From Alitta virens (lineage: Eukaryota > Annelida > Polychaeta > Phyllodocida > Nereididae), in NCBI GenBank assembly GCA_932294295.1, contig OW028586.1, positions 9,262,790 to 9,326,789 on the forward strand: DNA of 64,000 nucleotides. The letters are read 5' to 3'. Shown here piece after piece: positions 60,311 through 64,000 of the stretch. Position 1 is the first letter of the stretch. Every line of letters begins with the position of its first letter. The notes under the pieces are model-generated. The model was not told where the DNA came from, searched no databases, and saw only the letters and a list, made by a program, of their open reading frames with translations. The position numbers and the translations under genes were made by a program.

Positions 60311-60544
60311 ACACTTAATGTTTGCAGCAAAATTGTAAATATAATAAGTATTATTAATCAGCCATTGATTTCCAGTTAAGGAATATCGTTATTATAGAAA
60401 AATTCATAACACTCAACATCTGCTGTAATTCGAAGATCAAACCAGCATGATATACCGTGTCGATTGCTTTTGCGAAATCTAAAAATACCGTGCATACATC
60501 ATTTTTGGTTCTGATCTGATTCATCAATTTCATGTGTGGTGTGA

Positions 60545-61390
60545 AGAAAATTTCTGGACCTCAATGTACAAAAACCAAAGAGGTAATTAAGGATTTACGG
60601 AGAACTCCTATAAATGGACCTGCCATTTTAATCAACAGTGAATGTGTTGAAAATGTTAAAGAATTCAAATATTTGGTTTAATTATCAATGAAAGATTGAA
60701 ATGGTCTTCAAATGTACAAAGTCAATTAATGAAAGCTAGACAAAGAATGTTTTTCTTACAAAAGTTAAGGCATGTGATTGTTACACTACATTGACACTCT
60801 TCTAACAGTGTAGTACAGTCAATTATCTCTTTCAGTATTTTTTCATGGTAGTATTACCAAAAGAGAACTGCCCTCGAAGGTCCTGGGCCTCCATGCGGCG
60901 AGGGTGGAAACACTTGGGGTGAAGTCCTCTATCCCCAGTGGCTAAAACAGGACAGTGCGCATTGCACAAGCTACTCCAGCTATCCAACGCAGACACTTAT
61001 TGATTTTTTGCATGCTTCTGGTTTCTACTACCAACTATGGATGATCAATCTTACCCTAGAGAGCCTCTACGTAGCCCACTCAGGTGCTGATGAGGCGTTA
61101 AACAATAACACTACCTACTACCTACCTACCAAAAGAGAACAAAAGTCACTTGAAGGGCTTATTGTTTCAGATCAGCGAATCGGTTTCAGAAACATTACAT
61201 CACTGTATCTACTAGCCCGTTTTTAAGAAAACCTAGTATAAGGAGCAACCCCATACACCCTCTATGTCAATATTTTACTTGTCTACCATCAGGAAATAGA
61301 CTTGAGAGCTGTATACTGTCAAACTAGCCACTTTCGCTCAATCTTTATACCAGCTGCTTTGAGATTACTGAAAAAAAACAACTATATAGT
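60545..61390 (+). pseudogene. LINE relic split by a SINE
   Basis: TKEVIKDLRRTPINGPAILI, then NSECVENVKEFKYLV, then QRMFFLQKLRH-like text. After the SINE it continues with CQTSHFRSIFIPAALRLLKK. This is the C-terminal part of a non-LTR reverse transcriptase, related to 43260-44095. Confidence 0.7.
60870..61126 (+). mobile_element. SINE-like retroposon with 14-bp target-site duplication, copy 2
   Basis: TACCAAAAGAGAAC occurs at 60855-60868 and 61127-61140. The body matches 43428-43680 almost base for base (GTGCGCATTGCACAAGCTAC, GGTGCTGATGAGGCGTTAAA) and ends in a CTACCTACCTACC-type tail. Confidence 0.9.
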
Positions 61391-61499
61391 GTCCACACGG
61401 TTATCATCATGAAGAAAAGTCGACATTGTAGGCATAACAGAATTTCAGATGTATAATATAAATTTCATTTCTATAAAGTTGTCGTTATCGTTATATGTT

Positions 61500-61920
61500 G
61501 AATATGTCAGCAAGTTGTCAGCCAGTGAAGATGCAGCATGTTTCAAAATATAGTTACTGATATTATCTTTTAAGATTAAAAGGACATCTTTCACTGGTTC
61601 ACTATCAAATTCAACATTGTTCAGTCAGGATTCAGTAACATAATGAAATTCTGGAACAGTAAAAGCGTTGGCTTGTGGAGGTAAACTTGACTAGCTTGGC
61701 AAGAAATTACGAAATAATTCTGCTTTTTCAGCATCTGGGGTGTAGATCACATTGTTGTTAATAATGGTGGGAATCGGTCTCTTAATTTTATTTCCACATA
61801 TATACCCCCAATATTTATTTGGTGATAAATTAATACAATTTAACAAATGCAACTGCTTGTCACAAAAGCTGGCATTCAAAATCTCATTGTGAACAATTTT
61901 TCTCTAATAACCGCGTAAAG
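61500..61920 (-). pseudogene. LINE relic (linker before reverse transcriptase)
   Basis: The - strand encodes SPNKYWGYICGNKIKRPIPT and DAEKAELFRNFLPS, then VKDVLLILKDN. This resembles the KYW...EKAexFNxxF region just upstream of the reverse transcriptase domain in CR1/Jockey-like proteins. Confidence 0.65.
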
Positions 61921-61929
61921 TCTTGTGTA

Positions 61930-63640
61930 TTGGACGCCTGGTTAAAACGTCGAACCCATTTTGTTTCGTTGCAGTATACAGCTCTCAGTCTATCTCACAC
62001 AAGGTGTCATCCGTGGCTTATCCTTGGACATATTTTGATGACCCTATTGAGTATATACTATATACAGAGACCAAGTACATCTGAGGTAAAACACTTGACA
62101 GTTTCATTGTTGAACTTCAACGTTCCAGTTTTGAACTTCGAAGTTCCAGGACATACAGACTCTCCTAGTCAGCATCGGTGTAATGCCATACTTCTCTAAG
62201 ATAGGTTTTCTGGGTTTGTGTTTTCAACAAAATTGAGCAAAAATGAGGAGATGATGAAGATTATCAATTGTGGGCAACACCCCAGCATTAATTACTAAGC
62301 CAGGACTATCTGTAATAACATCCTATAGATAGACAGAATGGTCTGTGTAATGTGTGGGTACATCTATTAATTGATATATTGATTATTCGTTATGACAAGA
62401 TCTTTGAGTTTGGTCCCCAGCTCACTTATAAGCCTATCATCATTTAATTCGACACATCGGTCATTGAGATCACTGAGTGGAATGATATGATCACAACTGA
62501 TGTACAAAGCAATATCGATTGAGTTTTGGAGACTGATAAGAAATTTTCGTTTTCAGCATTTTGCCTGAGGGTCTTAAGCAACAGATTAAAATGATTTTCT
62601 TATCTAATATTTTACCTGAATCCAAACCGTTTCTGAACCATTCGATTTCAGGTCGGGACGGTGTAAGGTGGCCAGTTTAGTGTTCACCAAGTGCCAGACT
62701 CCTCCTCCATGGCAATTTTAATCCCTGCAATATATATTGTTCCCTTGGAATATTAATTAAATTCATCTGAAATTGACTGCATGGTCAAGCAAAGTTTTAG
62801 CTAAGGCAATTACATCAAAATTTAATCCCTATTCTAATGTGCTGGATAATTCATCAAATCGGGAGGACTGAGATTCAATGTCCAGAAGCGTCTACCCTCC
62901 ACAAAATTTCTATTTTCATCATTCATGGCAATACAATGGTTAACTGCAAAAACTAAATACAAACATCGAGAGTGCAATCTTCACATTGAAATATACTGTC
63001 AAATAGAACTGAGTAAGCTTGATACCAGTTTGAATGCATGAATGAATGAATATAACAGCAAAGATAGCAACTATACCAAAATACAAAACATTTCATGCAC
63101 AAGCATGGCAACATTTAAAACATAGGTAGGCTGTCATAACAAAATTTGGGCCAACTTTGAGAGTAAAGTTGCGTACTTTTATCACATAGAACTTACATTT
63201 GTTCTATCTTTCCAATGTTAATTTTCTGCCCTCTTTGCTTTGTCATCATCATGGTCGGCTGTTATTGTCACATTCACCTGTTGCTATAGTGACTAAGTCA
63301 CAATGTAACCATATATATTCATTTATATATCCTCAGATTATATAATCAAATATATATCAACAATAGAAGTGGTGAACTGAGTTGACCTCTGAGTGGATTG
63401 CTTTGTAACACCATCAGAACAATGGCAATTGTGATGTCACAATTGCATAGTTTGGTTCAGAATGAGGCTTGATAATGAGATTCTGCTTGAGAAACAGCAC
63501 TAATGAAAACATAAAAAACTGTATATTATTTATTAATGGGAGGTGTTATTGTTACATAGATAATATGATTTCTGTCAACTTTGCACTGATATATGAGCTT
63601 TTAATATAATGAAAAAATATCACCAAAAATGGAGTAGACA
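61930..63640. other. AT-rich stretch without recognised genes
   Basis: No frame here resembles a known protein or a LINE motif, and I see no RNA gene. Confidence 0.5.
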
Positions 63641-63649
63641 GTTTTATTG

Positions 63650-64000
63650 AAGATTACAAAAGTCCAAACTTGAGTGGCATTGATTGCGAGGTGGTCTTAA
63701 ATAGTTGTATTATGGTGATGTTCCACTGTACTGAAAATGAAAAAAATGTCATTTCAAATATAGAATAATTTATCCTTTTGAATTGTAATCATCCGCTTGT
63801 AGAATAGAATCATTTGGAATGAAGGTAATTGTTGAATGTAAGTAAATGTATTAAAAAATACCAATAATTTACCATCACAAGATTGTGTAAATTCTTTGTC
63901 AAAGCTGTTTCACATCACCAATAATTATGGTCATGAACTTCTGAGATAACTTCATTAATGTAAAGCAAAGCAAACAACATGTTGTTCCTAGACTTCTAAG
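63650..64000. repeat. Local segmental duplication, copy 3 (runs off the window)
   Basis: GAGGTGGTCTTAAATAG, GTTCCACTGTACT, GTAAATGTATTAAA, ACCATCACAAGA, TTATGGTCATGAACTTCTGA and ACTTCATTAATGTAAAG match 51850-51900 and 52520-52700 in order. Confidence 0.55.

Overview
This is nuclear DNA from an animal. It is AT-rich, with GT-AG introns, short phase-compatible exons and dense interspersed repeats. The best anchor is a complete, 21-coding-exon RABGAP1 orthologue on the + strand. The joined exons give about 1,066 residues, against 1,069 in human RABGAP1. The repeats (tRNA-derived SINEs, relic LINEs, many small inverted-repeat elements) and the PAN/Sushi secreted proteins suggest an invertebrate metazoan, perhaps a marine deuterostome. 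The sequence alone does not let me name the phylum.

Layout: 1-7 kb is transposon graveyard. It holds a scrambled relic of a repetitive-protein family in two opposed halves, an ACGTC palindromic tandem array, and a broken PHD-finger gene abutting a foldback element. 7.0-35.1 kb is RABGAP1: a TATA-less promoter with ETS and NRF1 sites, a probable non-coding first exon, the PTB, DUF3694 and TBC domains, and a C-terminal coiled coil. Intron 7 (11 kb) contains a well-supported alternative first coding exon at 19574-19696. It would give a short isoform (about 665 residues) with the TBC domain and coiled coil but without PTB/DUF3694. Introns carry SINEs, inverted-repeat elements and a GC-rich CCGCC-repeat island. 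35.1-39.7 kb is 3' UTR and AT-rich spacer with a tandem duplication.

39.7-59.2 kb holds the least familiar content: two paralogous secreted-protein genes in head-to-head orientation. One is on the - strand (45969-39697, 281 residues), the other on the + strand (54673-58955, 289 residues). Each has exactly two coding exons with a phase-2 intron, an ATG directly after a splice acceptor, a signal peptide, a PAN/Apple-like cysteine module, one Sushi/CCP domain and a shared C-terminal domain of about 130 residues that I do not recognise. The space between and around them is filled with LINE relics, SINEs with target-site duplications, a 649-bp terminal-inverted-repeat element with a TTA duplication, 98-bp miniature elements and local segmental duplications. 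59.2-64 kb is LINE/SINE relic and a further copy of the local duplication.

RABGAP1 is expected to act as a Rab GTPase-activating protein on membranes. The paralogous pair is expected to be secreted. Nothing seen links the two loci except proximity and a tail-to-tail arrangement.
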